In this document: positions 35,065 through 46,363 of the stretch, one piece after another
Layout of the letters: the number at the start of each line of letters is the position of its first letter
Numbering within the stretch: position 1 is the first letter of the stretch
Assembly (NCBI RefSeq): GCF_018687715.1
Contig: NC_056755.1
Coordinates: 35,483,001-35,547,000, forward strand
Direction: 5' to 3'
Length of the DNA: 64,000 nt
From: Carya illinoinensis
Taxonomy: Eukaryota; Streptophyta; Magnoliopsida; Fagales; Juglandaceae
Translations under genes and position numbers: made by a program
Notes under the pieces: generated by a model
The model's database searches: none
What the model was told of the DNA's origin: nothing
Seen by the model: only the letters and a program-made list of their open reading frames with translations

Positions 35065-35599
35065 AATAAAAATGTAAACTGAAAATATTGATATTTTTGT
35101 TTGAACATGGTGTGGATGAGTGACCCAAAAGTTGGTGCCATAAAGAGGTACATCTCACATGCACAATGAGAGTGAAGACTTGAGTGTGTGGTGGGATGAA
35201 GTGGTTTATAGTAATAATGGGGAGTAAATTAAGAAATCAAGAACATAAAAGGACACCATCTAGAGTTAATGCAAGTGATATGAATAGCACCAGTACGTTT
35301 AATAAGAATGACTTCACTTGTGGGAGCTTGATAGGACAATCACTCAAGAAGAATGAAGGATTGGGAGGACATGTGGTTAGACACACCACTGTCATTCATT
35401 AGTATCACAAGGAAATTTACTCACATATTGCCTTGGAGGTGCATACATCTACTTGTAAGATAACATTAGAAAGATTTCATTTGGTATCGCCAATCAATAC
35501 CTAAAAAGTAGTAGACAATCTAAAATATCAAATTCTTCTAGCTCATCAAAGAAGAGTGGTAATTACAGATATATTCGACAACAATTGCTTCCCACTCAT

Positions 35600-36746
35600 T
35601 AGTATAACTCTTAGCTGAAAGAAAGAATTTGTGCTTTAAATAAATAAATAGAACACTCATTTCTCAATAAGATCAATTAATGAAATACACTCCATGTGTA
35701 TTAATTTTGACGACATGATGTCAATCGAGGTTATACATTGAAGCCTATTGAATATTAATAGTTTAAAACACATTGCAATTTTTCATTGTTTATGGTGCAC
35801 ATTGTAAAAGGAGGGTTTGAGATCAAAGTGAACTTTCTACACAAAATAATAAGAGGAAAGAATTTGTGTTACTGCAATAATGACAACTAGTGTTGCTTGC
35901 TTCTAGTAGGCTAAAGAGCATTTCCTTTGTCAACGAAAGAAATCCATGATCATGTTTTGAGGAGTGGTGTATGAGATATTGAATTACATAATTCTATGTT
36001 ATTGTCTATGGCTCGAATCCATCGAATTCATATATGTGTTGTATCATGTACAAGCATGATTAATTGCTCCCTTAGATAGGTTTGGAATTTAGAAATGTCC
36101 CATTCAGGTCATTATACCCTTACTTCAAAACTACAAAGTGAAGGACATAATAAATTGGGGATAATTAGAAACTTTTACATATAATAATTGATATTTTATC
36201 ATAAATAAGAATATGACTTTCTGAGCAGCAGAGTCATTAGAATTGATAAAATACTACTTAAAAATATAGTATGTACACATATGATCTAGACCTTCATATA
36301 TCATCAATTATAACTAGCATTCCCAAAAAGCATCTGCAACTAACCTCATTACTGAAAAAAAAAAAAAATCCAACATGTTGCATACTCAATTGCTAATGAA
36401 TAAAAAATTTTTCTCAAACATAGCAATTGGAAGAAGCAACTTCAAAAGCGAAGATTTATAAGATTTAGACAATAAAAATAATGTTAAAACAAGTACTGCT
36501 ATATAATTAAAACAAAGAGTTACTAATTTTGATAATAAACCTTATTTAAAACCAGTTTCGAGAATTCAAAAGCCGCTAATTTTACAATTTATCTTAGTTA
36601 AGTGAGTTTCTTGTTATAAGAACTCTGAAGTTAGTCTTCCACTTTCCTTTCTTATTGTTCTTTCTCAGCATCCAAATAGGAGAATTAAACATATAAAAAA
36701 TATTAATAAATAAGTCAAGTGATCAACATTTTTGTGCCTTAAGAAC

Positions 36747-36804
<58 letters not shown>

Positions 36805-37509
36805 GTATAAGAAGGACAAGAATTAGACAAATGAATTATGTCCTCAAGGACATAATTTGTGAGATCCATAGTCTTAAATAACCCTTACTTAAGAAGAAAA
36901 TTGAAGAAAATATATTTTTATTTCTTTTGGGCGAGCAAACGAGCAAGTTTGATAGTTTGGGTGAGCAATGAATGCTCAGGCAAGCATGATCAAGTAGTTA
37001 AGTAACACACTTAGCCAAGCGAAAGTATAGGCAGGAAAAGTTGGTGCAGTCAGATACTGGGCAAACGAGGATATTGAATGGGTAATAGTTGATCAAGAGA
37101 ATAGAAAAATGAAATATTTGAAAGGGCTAAGTACTTCACGGGCACAGTTAAGTGAGCAAGTGAAAGGTCAACAAACTAAGCTTGAGGTGACCAATTTTGA
37201 GTAGGCAAATAACATACGAGCAAAGCCTTGGGCAAGTAATGCATAAGGCGAGTAATGACAAGAAGTAAATAGTAGACAAGCAAAGAAGGGGAACAATACG
37301 TTTGACAAGCAACATTGCACTTCTTGGTGAGCAAAGTGTTGAAGACTTAGGGACTTAAACAATCTGAGTTAAGTCTTTAAAGTTAACATGTTTGGCAAAG
37401 CTTTTCATATAGTGATGCTGTGTGTGCTACCACATTGCACAAAGCACACATGTCGTTAGGACTTTACTTTATTTGCCTGCAAATTTAAAATATATTAGAA
37501 TTATTATTT
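35600..37509. other. Intergenic AT-rich stretch with simple repeats
   Basis: No gene is supported. It contains a (TA)n(GA)n microsatellite at 36745-36803 and a cryptically repetitive block at about 36930-37340, where gagcaa(g)/ggcaag-like words recur every 15-40 bp. Part of the left side may belong to the gag end of the copia remnant. Confidence 0.4.
36763..36803. repeat. (GA)n microsatellite
   Basis: About 20 AG units directly follow a short (TA)n tract. Confidence 0.9.
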
Positions 37510-37682
37510 TTATATAGAAAGAGCAATTTCATTCATCAATAACAAGTATTATAGACATCGATTAAGCCATATGGATTGAGAAATAAAATCTAGAAAACAA
37601 TCCCACCACATCTCGAGTGTGTCAACATTCCTAGTATGCCTAGCTAGTCTATTAGAAACTCATTGCCTAACCTACTAACATT

Positions 37683-38600
37683 CTAAAATTTATGTTCATC
37701 TAACAAAACCAATAGCTTCATAATTTCTATCATCAAAATACCAAATCTCAATGATAGCCTAGTAGCATCTTGAAGATCTTGAATCAATAACAAGCAATCA
37801 CTTTCAACAATAATCTTCCAAATCTCCATGTTAGCATATAGTTGAAGGCCTCTAAAAATTTCTAACAATTCAACATCCTCTACCTCTACAACTTCATACT
37901 CGACTTTGCTTGTTGCCATGATGATCTACCCATGTTCATCTCTTAAAATAACCTAAACACCTACTCTATGCAAATCACAAAACATCGCTCCATCGACATT
38001 TAACTTTAAAAAACCTGGCTCAGGAGGCTTTTAGTTACAAAATTTTTTCAACTCACAACCAATAGCCTTTTGAATTGTAGTAAACTCTTACTTCAAGGAT
38101 AAAGCATGATCAACAACTTGTGGCTCAATAAGGATATGCACATTGACAAACTTGATCTCCTAAACAAGAATCCCCAAATTCTTGTATTCTCATGGCTATA
38201 TCCATTACAAAAATTTCCCCTTCCATCTCACTAATCATAGGAAATATGCTACTCTAGTGCTTATGAATATGAGAGTAATACATTAAAGCATGAGGTAGAG
38301 TTTCAACACCTGCATTGCAAAGACAATATGTATCTTAAGTTAGGAGCTTCCTTTTCCTAAGATTGGACAGAGTGGGGAGAAGTTCCTTACATGCTTTCTA
38401 GGCAAAAATCTTAACTTTATGTGGGATTCTCATCTACCAAATAGCCTTCCACAAAGACTGTTGCCTTGCAGCAGAAAAGCACAATCCAACATTAGTCTAC
38501 TACTACCCTCTAATAAGTCTGTATGCACTTCTCACAGTAAAGAGGCCACTCATTTCATATGCCCAAGTCCATCTATCTGGCTGTGCATATGGAGAAATAA
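37683..38600 (-). pseudogene. ORF2 3' part (zf-RVT and RNase H-like) of the split LINE
   Basis: From 38600 downwards the frame shows YAQPDRWTWAYEMSGLFTVR, IPHKVKIFA, the zinc-finger-like CLCNAGVETLPHAL region near 38300, and at 37919-37683 an RNase H-like piece (VELLEIFRGLQLYA, IVESDCLLLIQDL). Stops occur throughout. Confidence 0.8.
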
Positions 38601-38631
38601 TGATCTTTAGAGTATCCTAGATTTAGAAGGA

Positions 38632-38949
38632 ATGATGTTAAGGTTTTGGTGGGATAGAAGGAGTGTGAGAGGAAGAAAATTATGTCAAAGGAAATCTCAA
38701 GGTGGGATGGGCTTTAAAGACTTGAAAAGTTTTAATTTGGCATTGTTGGCAAAGCAAGTGTGGCGTTTACTTCAAGATGAGGACTCTTTGCTGCACAGAT
38801 TATTAAAGGCTAAATATTTTCCTCATACCAATTTTGTGGAAGCTGGTTTAGGTGTGGATGTCCCTCTTACACTTGGAGAGGTATTTGGGAGGCAAGAAAA
38901 TGGCCAGTGGCAGGTTGTAGGTGGAGAATCGGGAGCAGTACCTTTGTAA
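38632..38949 (+). pseudogene. RT C-terminal fragment of the + strand LINE
   Basis: An open 105-codon fragment carries the region between the RT thumb and zf-RVT of a plant LINE: FWWDRRS, QGGMGFKDLKSFNLALLAKQ, LKAKYFPHTNF. It is cut at the 5' side by truncation and degenerates after 38950. Confidence 0.85.
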
Positions 38950-39140
38950 ACATATGGTGAGATCAGTGGATTCTTGGGCATAAGTCAATTGCTGCTAAGG
39001 GGTAGTGGCAATGAGAAGTTGAAATGGCTTCAGTAGACTCTTTGTACCTGCAAAATGAAAGAGCTTGGGATATAATCAAGTTAAGGGCTCTCTTTGATCC
39101 AAATGTGGTGCAAGGTATTCTCAAAGTACAGTTATGTTCT

Positions 39141-40476
39141 TGTTGAACTCAAGGTTTCAAGTTTTGTCTAATTATATATCTACACATGGATTTTGATGAT
39201 AAAAAATGAATTCAAAGAATAAATGAGTCTCAAACTCAAATTGTCTATACAATGGAGTCAAGCACATCAAGGAATTAAGTATGAGTAAGAAGTGAACAAG
39301 TTCATATTAAAATCATAGAATAATGTTGTAAATCTCTTAAAAATTCAAAATTAGGATTAAGGCTCAAAATTAATATTTTATTATAAAGTATTAAAATACA
39401 TTTTTCAAATGTGCATGAATATTTTGAAAATTAAATTTGAAAATTTTGAAAAATAATTGATTGTTATCTTTCACAGGTGTATGGCATGATTAAATGTTTG
39501 AATTTAGAAAATACTAAAAATGATTAATTATCATTTTTTTACATGTGCATGCTTTATTTGAATATTTTCAAAAGTGATTGATACTCTTTTTGACTTATGT
39601 AATAGGTAGGTGATTTTGTTTGAAAGTTTTGAAAATGTTAAAGATGATTGATTGTCATCTTTCACATGTGCATGCTTTATTTTAATATTTTTAAAAGTGA
39701 TTGATGTTTTTTTGACTTATATAAAAATTAGATGATTTTATTTGAAAATTTTGAAAAGTAAAGTGTACTCATTTTGTCATATGCCAAAAGTAAAAATATT
39801 ATGTTTGAAATTTTTAAAAAGTGAATGATGTTGTCTTTGATATATGAATCTTTTTAAATTTGAATATGAAATCTTATATGCCTATAAATAAATCATTTAA
39901 GAGCTTCAAATTCATAACACCAAGAGCATACAATATTCATTCAAAACTTTCATTCTCTATTCTATAAGCATTGAATATTAAACCTTGTTCATTTTAAAAA
40001 AGATATAGTTTGCTCAGTATTATTTTTATTTCACTCATTGATGAGTGTTTTTTGATAACATACCTACTATCAGCTCTTGTATAAGTAAAAGGGTATGTAT
40101 AACCCTTGTGCATGTAAAAATTATTCTACACAGGGAATAGTTGAATCACCATGTGTAAGGTGATTGCAAGTGTAGAGGGTGTTTTACACAGATCCTTTTT
40201 AGTGGTGTTATTCAAATGTATAATAGGTTTATATATCCACCTGAAAGAGATTGAATAGTAAATTTTGGGATTCTTAAGGGGTAGCTTGAGGCGAAAACGT
40301 AGGCAATGGGGCTAAACCTCATTAACATACTGAGTTTATTTCTTTCTTATCCTTACTTTTTATATTTATTGATATTTCATATTTTATTTATATTTTATAA
40401 TGTGTATTTGATTTATAATTGTTAATTTTTAAAATATAACCTAATTCACCCCCCTTTTGTGTTAGTCATATGGACA
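39141..40476 (+). repeat. 5' LTR of the nested copia
   Basis: 1336 bp, TGTTGAACTC to TATGGACA, matching 45033-46363 along its whole length. Within it a unit containing gattgattgtcatctttcacatg and tttgaaaattttgaaaa-type sequence recurs several times between about 39380 and 39830. The promoter-like tataaataaatcattt lies near 39885. Confidence 0.92.
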
Positions 40477-40481
40477 ATAAT

Positions 40482-40493
40482 TGGTATCAAAGC
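40482..40493 (+). other. Primer binding site of the nested copia
   Basis: tggtatcaaagc, close to the tggtatcagagc complement of initiator tRNA-Met, starts six bases after the 5' LTR. A second, similar sequence tgatatcagagc occurs at 40672-40683. Confidence 0.8.
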
Positions 40494-40728
40494 TAGTTGA
40501 CTTGTACTATTCATATAGGTAGATCACTCATAGGAACTCTTGTTTGTGATTGTGTTACCGAAGTAAGACTCTCCGACCATGGGTGACGGTGCACCAGTAG
40601 AGATGGTGGCCCGCTAGTCTAGTAGGTATAATTGTTAGGTGACATAGGCACTGCCTATGATCATTAACAATTGATATCAGAGCAAGGGTTCTGTTATAAG
40701 ATTAACTATTTTTTGAGTTAAGATCTTA

Positions 40729-41670
40729 TGATGAAGGTCAATCTAGTAGTCGGCCTCCACTTTTTTGTGGAGACAATTACTCATTCAGAAAGTTAGAATG
40801 AGAATATTCCTTTAGGCTCAAGGTTGAGAAATCTGGAAATGCATTATAAATTGATCTTATATTTCAACAAAAGTGGTTGATGAAATAAATGTCATAAAGG
40901 AAGAAAAAGAGTTTGATCGTGAAGATGATAAAATTTATATATTGAATTTAATTGTTATGAATTTATTATATAATGCTCTCAATGGAAATGAGTTAAATAG
41001 AATAATGACTTACGCTACGACAAAGAAAATTTGGGATAACTTGGAAGTTACTTATGAAAAAACTTTACAAGTTAAGAAATCAAAAATTTATATTCTTACC
41101 CATGAATATGAAATGTTTAATATACATGATGATAAATCTATTTCTAATATGTACAATCATTTTATTAACATCATAAACAACTTGACAATTCTTAGCAAAA
41201 TTTATTCTAAGGTGGAGATAGTAAAAAAAATTTTCAATTCTTTACCAAAACGCTGGGAATTAAAAGTGACAGCAATTCTTGAAGTTAGAGACTCAAGAAA
41301 CTCGAAGTAAATAAACTCATCGGGTCACTTATCACCCATAAGTACACATTGAAAAGAGGAGAAAAAAAAAGAACAGCCAAAAAAGATATTGACACTTAAA
41401 TTTGTTTCTTATGAAAGTGAAAGTGATAAAGATAAGGAAAATAACGACAAAGATGAAGAAGTTGCAATGATAACAAGAAGAATTAAGAGGTTCTTAAAGA
41501 AAAATACAACTTCTCCGAGGAAATCATTTAAAAAGTTTTTCAAAAAAGATTTAGGTAAAAATGACACTTTTATTTGTTATAAATGCAATAAGCCTGATCA
41601 TATTAAGTTAAATTGTCCTTTGCTAAAGAAAGATCGAAACAAGGGCAAGAAAACAATGAAAGCTACATGA
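40729..41670 (+). pseudogene. Copia gag remnant with zinc knuckle
   Basis: It begins with degraded SRPPLFCGDNYSF-like sequence near 40740. A 145-codon frame follows (40873-41310) with KIWDNLEVTYE and the conserved gag helices. A third frame (41389-41670) carries the CCHC knuckle CYKCNKPDHIKLNC. Two stops and a frameshift separate the pieces. The spacing is normal for copia gag. Confidence 0.85.
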
Positions 41671-41740
41671 GATGATCATGATTCAAGTAACTCAGATAAT
41701 GAAGCAAGCAATGAAGTATCAGTAAATCTTTATCTTATGG

Positions 41741-42312
41741 CTAGAGATGACTTTGAGGTAATAAATCTTGATAATATTGATTATCATTCGAAATGATATG
41801 AGAAAATAGTTTGTTAATAAAAATATTGAAATTTTTGTAATAAAAATGGTTTTGTGCATGATTTTTCTGCTCATCGAACTCCTCAACAAAATGAGAGTAG
41901 TATAAAGGAAAAATAGATCTCTTCAAGAGATGGCAAGAATAATGCTCAATGAGAACAACGTGCTTAGTTACTTTTGGGCCGAAACAGTACGTAGTGCATG
42001 TTATATTATAAATAGAGTTATGCTAAGGTCTAAACTAGATAAAACCCCCTATGAGCTTTAGAATGATAAAAATTCCAACATTGGTTATTTTCATGTATTT
42101 GGATGCAAATGTTTTATTTTAAATGATAGGAATAATTCAGGCAAGTTTGATACAAAATCTGATAAATGTATCTTTCTTGGATATTCTACTAATAATAAAG
42201 CTTATAGAGTATTCAATAAAAAGACTTTGACTATATAAGAATCTATACATATATTTGATGAATCTAATTTTCTACTCTCCAATAAATCGGTTGATAAAAA
42301 ACATGATGTATA
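41741..42312 (+). pseudogene. Copia integrase remnant
   Basis: Recognisable motifs are NRSLQEMARIMLNE, FWAETVRSACYIINR, FHVFGCKCFILND and GKFDTKSDKCIFLGYS, the C-terminal half of the copia integrase core and its tail. The N-terminal zinc finger and the first catalytic residues are missing, so about 200 codons have been deleted between gag and this part. Confidence 0.82.
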
Positions 42313-42535
42313 AATAATACGAAAAGTCTCAATCTCAACAAAGAAAACACAATAGAGGAAGTCCAACACCAAGACATCAGGAAATATCATCAAAATTTAA
42401 TACAAGATACAACCAAATAGTAAAAATTTGTAAAAGATCATCTAGTAGAACAAATTCTGGGAGAACCTTCATGAGGTGTAAGTACTCGATTATCTTTTAG
42501 AAATATTTGCAATCATACTGCTTTTCTATCTCAGA

Positions 42536-43197
42536 TTGAACCCCAAAAATATTGATGAAACACTTTTTGATGAATTTTGGATTTTAACTATGCAAGAAGA
42601 GCTAAATCAATTTAAAAGAAATAATATTTGGACACTTGATCCTAAACCCAAAAATCATACTATTATTGAAACAAAATGGGCTTTTAGAAATAAGAAAGAT
42701 GAGTTCAGAGTCATTACTAGAAATAAGGCTCGACTTGTTGTCCAAGATTTCAATCAAGAAGAAGGAATTAATTATGATAAGACATATGCACTAATCACAA
42801 TATTAGAAGCTATTCGAATGCTACTTACATATGCTTGTTATAAAGATTTCAAACTTTTTCAAATGGATGTTAAAAGTACTTTCTTAAATGGTTTTATAAA
42901 TGAAGAGGTTTATGTTGAACAATATCTAGGTTTTGAAAATCATATTTCTCCAAATCATATTTTCAAACTCACAAAAGTATTATATAGACTCAAATAAGCT
43001 CCGAGAGCTTGGTACCAGAAATTTGTGGTTTCTTGATTGAAAAAGGTTTTTCAAGAGGAAAAATTGACACAAATCTTTTCATTAAACACGAAAATGATGA
43101 TATTTTTTTGATTCAGAGTTATATTGATGATATAATATTCGGTGCTACTAATAAAAACATGTGCCAAGTTTTTGCTAAGATTGTAAGAAGAATTTGA
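42536..43197 (+). pseudogene. Copia reverse transcriptase remnant
   Basis: The frame carries KNNIWTLD-like and ETKWAFRNK motifs, ARLVVQDFNQEEGINYDKTY, FQMDVKSTFLNGFINEEVYV, then after one stop APRAWYQK, and FLIQSYIDDIIFGAT, which holds the catalytic YxDD box (YIDD). Two stops break an otherwise well preserved domain. Confidence 0.88.
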
Positions 43198-43367
43198 AAT
43201 GAGTATGATGGGAGAACTTATATTCAAAAAGTGGAACATTCATCAATTAATCAAAATATATTAAGGAATTACTCAAGAAGTTTGAAATGGAAACTGTTAA
43301 GGAAATTGGAACATAAATGAGCCAATCCACTAAACTTGATTAAGATGAAATATGTAAGTCAATTGAC

Positions 43368-44054
43368 TTGAAGGTATATCGAGGTATGATTGGTAACTTA
43401 TTATATTTGACAGCCAGTAGACTAGATATTATGTTTAGTGTGTGCTTATGTGCACACTTTCAATCATCTCTAAAAGAATCTCATTTAATTGCAATTAAGC
43501 GTTTTCTTAGATATCTTAGTGGTACAATTGACCTAAGGTTATGGTACTCTAAGCACACATCTTTCGATCTAATCAGTTATACAAATGCAGATTATACTGG
43601 TTGCAAAATTAATCGAAAAAATATTAGTGGAGTATGTCATTTCTTAGGTCATGCACTATTTTTCTGGTTTAATAAAAAGTAAAATTATGTTATATTATCT
43701 ACTGCTGAGGCAGAATATGTTGCTGCGAGTAGTTGTTGTACTCAAGTTCTTTACATGAAATAACAACTTGAAGATTTTAAACTTATGTATAATCACATTC
43801 CAATCAAATGTGACAATACAAGTACTATAAATCTTTCAAAGAACCCAATACAACATTTTAGAAATAGGCATATTGAAATAAGATATAATTTTCTTCAAAA
43901 TTATGTGCAAAAATGCGATATAGTACTAGAATTTACAAACACACATGATCAGTTATTAGATATTTTCACAAAACCTTTACCAGAAGATAGATTATGTATC
44001 ATTAAAAGAGAAATAGGTATGATGCATACTATGAATATCTCTTTAAAGATATAA
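43368..44054 (+). pseudogene. Copia RNase H remnant
   Basis: Motifs: GMIGNLLYLTASRLDIMFSV, ASRL-type connector, LISYTNADYTGC (first acidic residue), LSTAEAEYVAAS, IKCDNTSTINLSKNP, RNRHIEIRYNFL and FTKPLPEDR. Two in-frame stops occur (after FWFNKK and after LYMK). The domain ends at 44054 with a stop. Confidence 0.88.
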
Positions 44055-45018
44055 CAGAGTCTATAAAAATAGAGAGAGATTTTTAAATACTTTTATATAA
44101 AATTGAGGTTCTTAGCTTCATGCTTGAGACGATCATTCTCTTCATACAATATTATGTCATTCCTATCCATGGGAATTGGCAAACAGAATGAAGAATCTAA
44201 TAGGGATTTCAACTGTTTATTCTTCTATCGAATGATTCATTCCCTTGTATGAGACTCTTGAACAATTCGTTGAAGTACAATAATTTATTTTTTAAGCTTT
44301 TCAACCTCATAGTTTTTGGCTTATAGCCGCTGTGAAAAAAGTAACTATAGAAGAGGAGTAGCGAGTCTCGATACTCACCAAGTCATAGATAGCATCGGAA
44401 TTTAACTTATTTGTCAAATTATTATTTTCTTGCTGCAACATGACACTAATGATAACTGCAGAAAAGACAGGAGGTTGAGGTGTAGAATACCTCATGGATG
44501 GATCTAGAGAAATGTTAGAAAAATGAGCTATTGAGAAAAGAATTGAAAACTTAAAGCGAGAATGTTGAAAAAATGCAGATAAATTATAGATATGAGAATA
44601 AGATTTGATGCGAATTGAATGAACTTTAAGACTGATTTTATAGGGTATTAGATGTGTGAAAATGATCATTTTTTATGTAAACTCAGAACCCTCAATCTTG
44701 TTTGTCAATAACATCAGACGATTGTTCAAATCTCCAGCCACACCTGTCGGGTTACGGGCGGCTCTAATTTTTCAACTATTTACAGTTTCTACTAATACAC
44801 CGTTTTCTTCAATCCATTTATTTGTTGCGGATCATTTTTAATAATGCTAAAAGAGGGATAAGTTTTAAATTAGAACATTAACATTGTTTGAATTGCTAAA
44901 CTTGTTATATATGCTTGGAATTATATTTATACTTTTGCTTGAAAAACTAACGCACATTCTTATGGGGAGCTTAAATATTAATATGAGTTTTAAGTTCTAT
45001 CAAGTATTTGTTATCATT
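44055..45018. other. Extra region between copia RNase H and 3' LTR, with antisense ORF
   Basis: About 1 kb that canonical copia elements lack. On the minus strand it has a 120-codon ORF (44669-44307) whose middle reads LQQENNNLTNKLNSDAIYDL, a coiled-coil-like pattern. Further antisense fragments (EENDRLKHEAKNL near 44120) have similar heptad character. On the + strand there is only a 61-codon ORF (44656-44841) without domain. Confidence 0.45.
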
Positions 45019-45030
45019 AAAAAGGGAGAG
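45019..45030 (+). other. Polypurine tract of the nested copia
   Basis: aaaaagggagag immediately precedes the 3' LTR and is the expected primer for plus-strand synthesis. Confidence 0.8.
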
Positions 45031-45032
45031 AT

Positions 45033-46363
45033 TGTTGAACTCAAGATTTTAAATTTCGTATAATTATATATCTACACATGGATTTTGATGATAACAAATA
45101 AATTCAAAAAATAAAGGAGTTTCAAACTCAAATTGTCTACACAATGGAGTCAAGCACATCAAGGGATCAAACATGAGTAAGAAGGAAACAAGTTCACATT
45201 AAAGTCATAGAGTAATGTTGTAAATATCTTAAAATTTTGAAAATATGATTAAGGCTCAAAATTAATATCATAAAGCATTAAAATACATTTTCCACATGTG
45301 CATGAATATTTTGAAAATTAAATTTGAAATTTTTGAAAGATTATTGATTGTCATCTTTCACATGTGCATGACATGATTAAAGCTTTAAATTTTGAAAATA
45401 TTAAAGATGATTGATTTTCATCTTTCACATATGCATACTTTATTTGAATATTTTCAAAAGTGATTGATACTTTTATGACTTATGTAAAAAGTAAATGATT
45501 TTGTTTGAAAATTTTGAAAATATTAAAAATGATTGATTTTCATCTTTCACATGTGCATGCTTTATTTGAATATTTTCAAAAGTGATTGATGCTATTTTTG
45601 ACTTATGTAAAAGGTAGATGATTTTGTTTGAAAAATTTGAAAAGTAAAATGTACTCCTTTTGTCATATGCCAAAAGTAAAAAGATTAGATTTGAAATTTT
45701 TAAAAAGTGAATGATGTTGTCTTTGATATGAGAATCTTTTTAAATTTGAATATGAAATCTCATATGTTTATAAATAAATCATTTGAGAGTTTCAAATTCA
45801 TAACTCTAAGAGTATACAACATTCATTCAAAACTTTCATTCTCTCTTTTCTAAACATTGAGCCCTAAACCTTGTTTATTTTAAGAGAGATATAATTTGTA
45901 TTGTATTGTTCTTATTTCACTCATTGAGGAGTGTTTTCTGATAACTTATCCACTATCAGCTCTTGTATCAGTAAAAATGTGTGTATAACTTTTGTGCGTG
46001 TAGAAAGTGTTCTACACAGTGAATAGTTTAATAAGTACGTGTAAGGTGATTGCAAGTGTAGAAGTTGTTCTACACGGATCCTTTGTATCGGTATTGATCA
46101 AAGGTATAATTGGTTTCTATCTCTACCTGAAGGAGGTTGAATAGTGAATTTGAGGATCCTAAAGGAGTAACTTGAGGCGAGGGCATAGGCAGTAGGGTCG
46201 AAACTCGTTAACATACTGAGTTTGCTTCTCTCTTACCCTTACTTTTTATATTTATTGCTGCTTTGTATTTTATTTATATTTTATATTGTGCATTTGATTT
46301 ATAATTGTTAAATTTTTTAAATATAACCCAATTTACCCCCATCTTGTGTTAATTATATGAGCA
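45033..46363 (+). repeat. 3' LTR of the nested copia
   Basis: 1331 bp, TGTTGAACTC to TATGAGCA, the partner of 39141-40476. It carries the same internal repeats (catctttcacat(a/g)tgcat several times in 45350-45560). Confidence 0.92.

Larger units (their letters stand above)
32262..35600 (-). mobile_element. Ty1/copia LTR retrotransposon remnant
   Basis: Order on the minus strand is integrase, RT, RNase H, LTR, as in Ty1/copia. The 3' LTR (32262-32510) is intact in outline; the gag end and 5' LTR could not be located. Integrase sequence (SAHYILASTDD) lies in 34681-35064. A degraded RT has its YVDD box read as LVLCIDDILLEDN near 33425-33465. The RNase H end is in 32514-32747. Many stops are present. 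Confidence 0.82.
39141..46363 (+). mobile_element. Complete but decayed Ty1/copia retrotransposon (two LTRs)
   Basis: The element is 7.2 kb with LTRs at 39141-40476 and 45033-46363, both TGTTGAACTC at the start and ending in CA. It has a tRNA-Met primer binding site at 40482-40493 and a polypurine tract at 45019-45030. Gag, integrase, RT and RNase H follow in copia order. About 1 kb of extra sequence lies between the RNase H stop and the 3' LTR. Long LTRs, the extra 3' region and the KPLPEDRLCIIKREIGMM ending suggest the Sirevirus branch, though this is only a guess. Stops in every domain and about ten percent LTR divergence by eye show an old, dead copy. Confidence 0.92.

Noticed and set aside
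44330..44378. Possible GT...AG intron in the antisense ORF of the copia
   Set aside because: The interval is only 49 bp, below usual plant introns, and the flanking frames do not join in phase.
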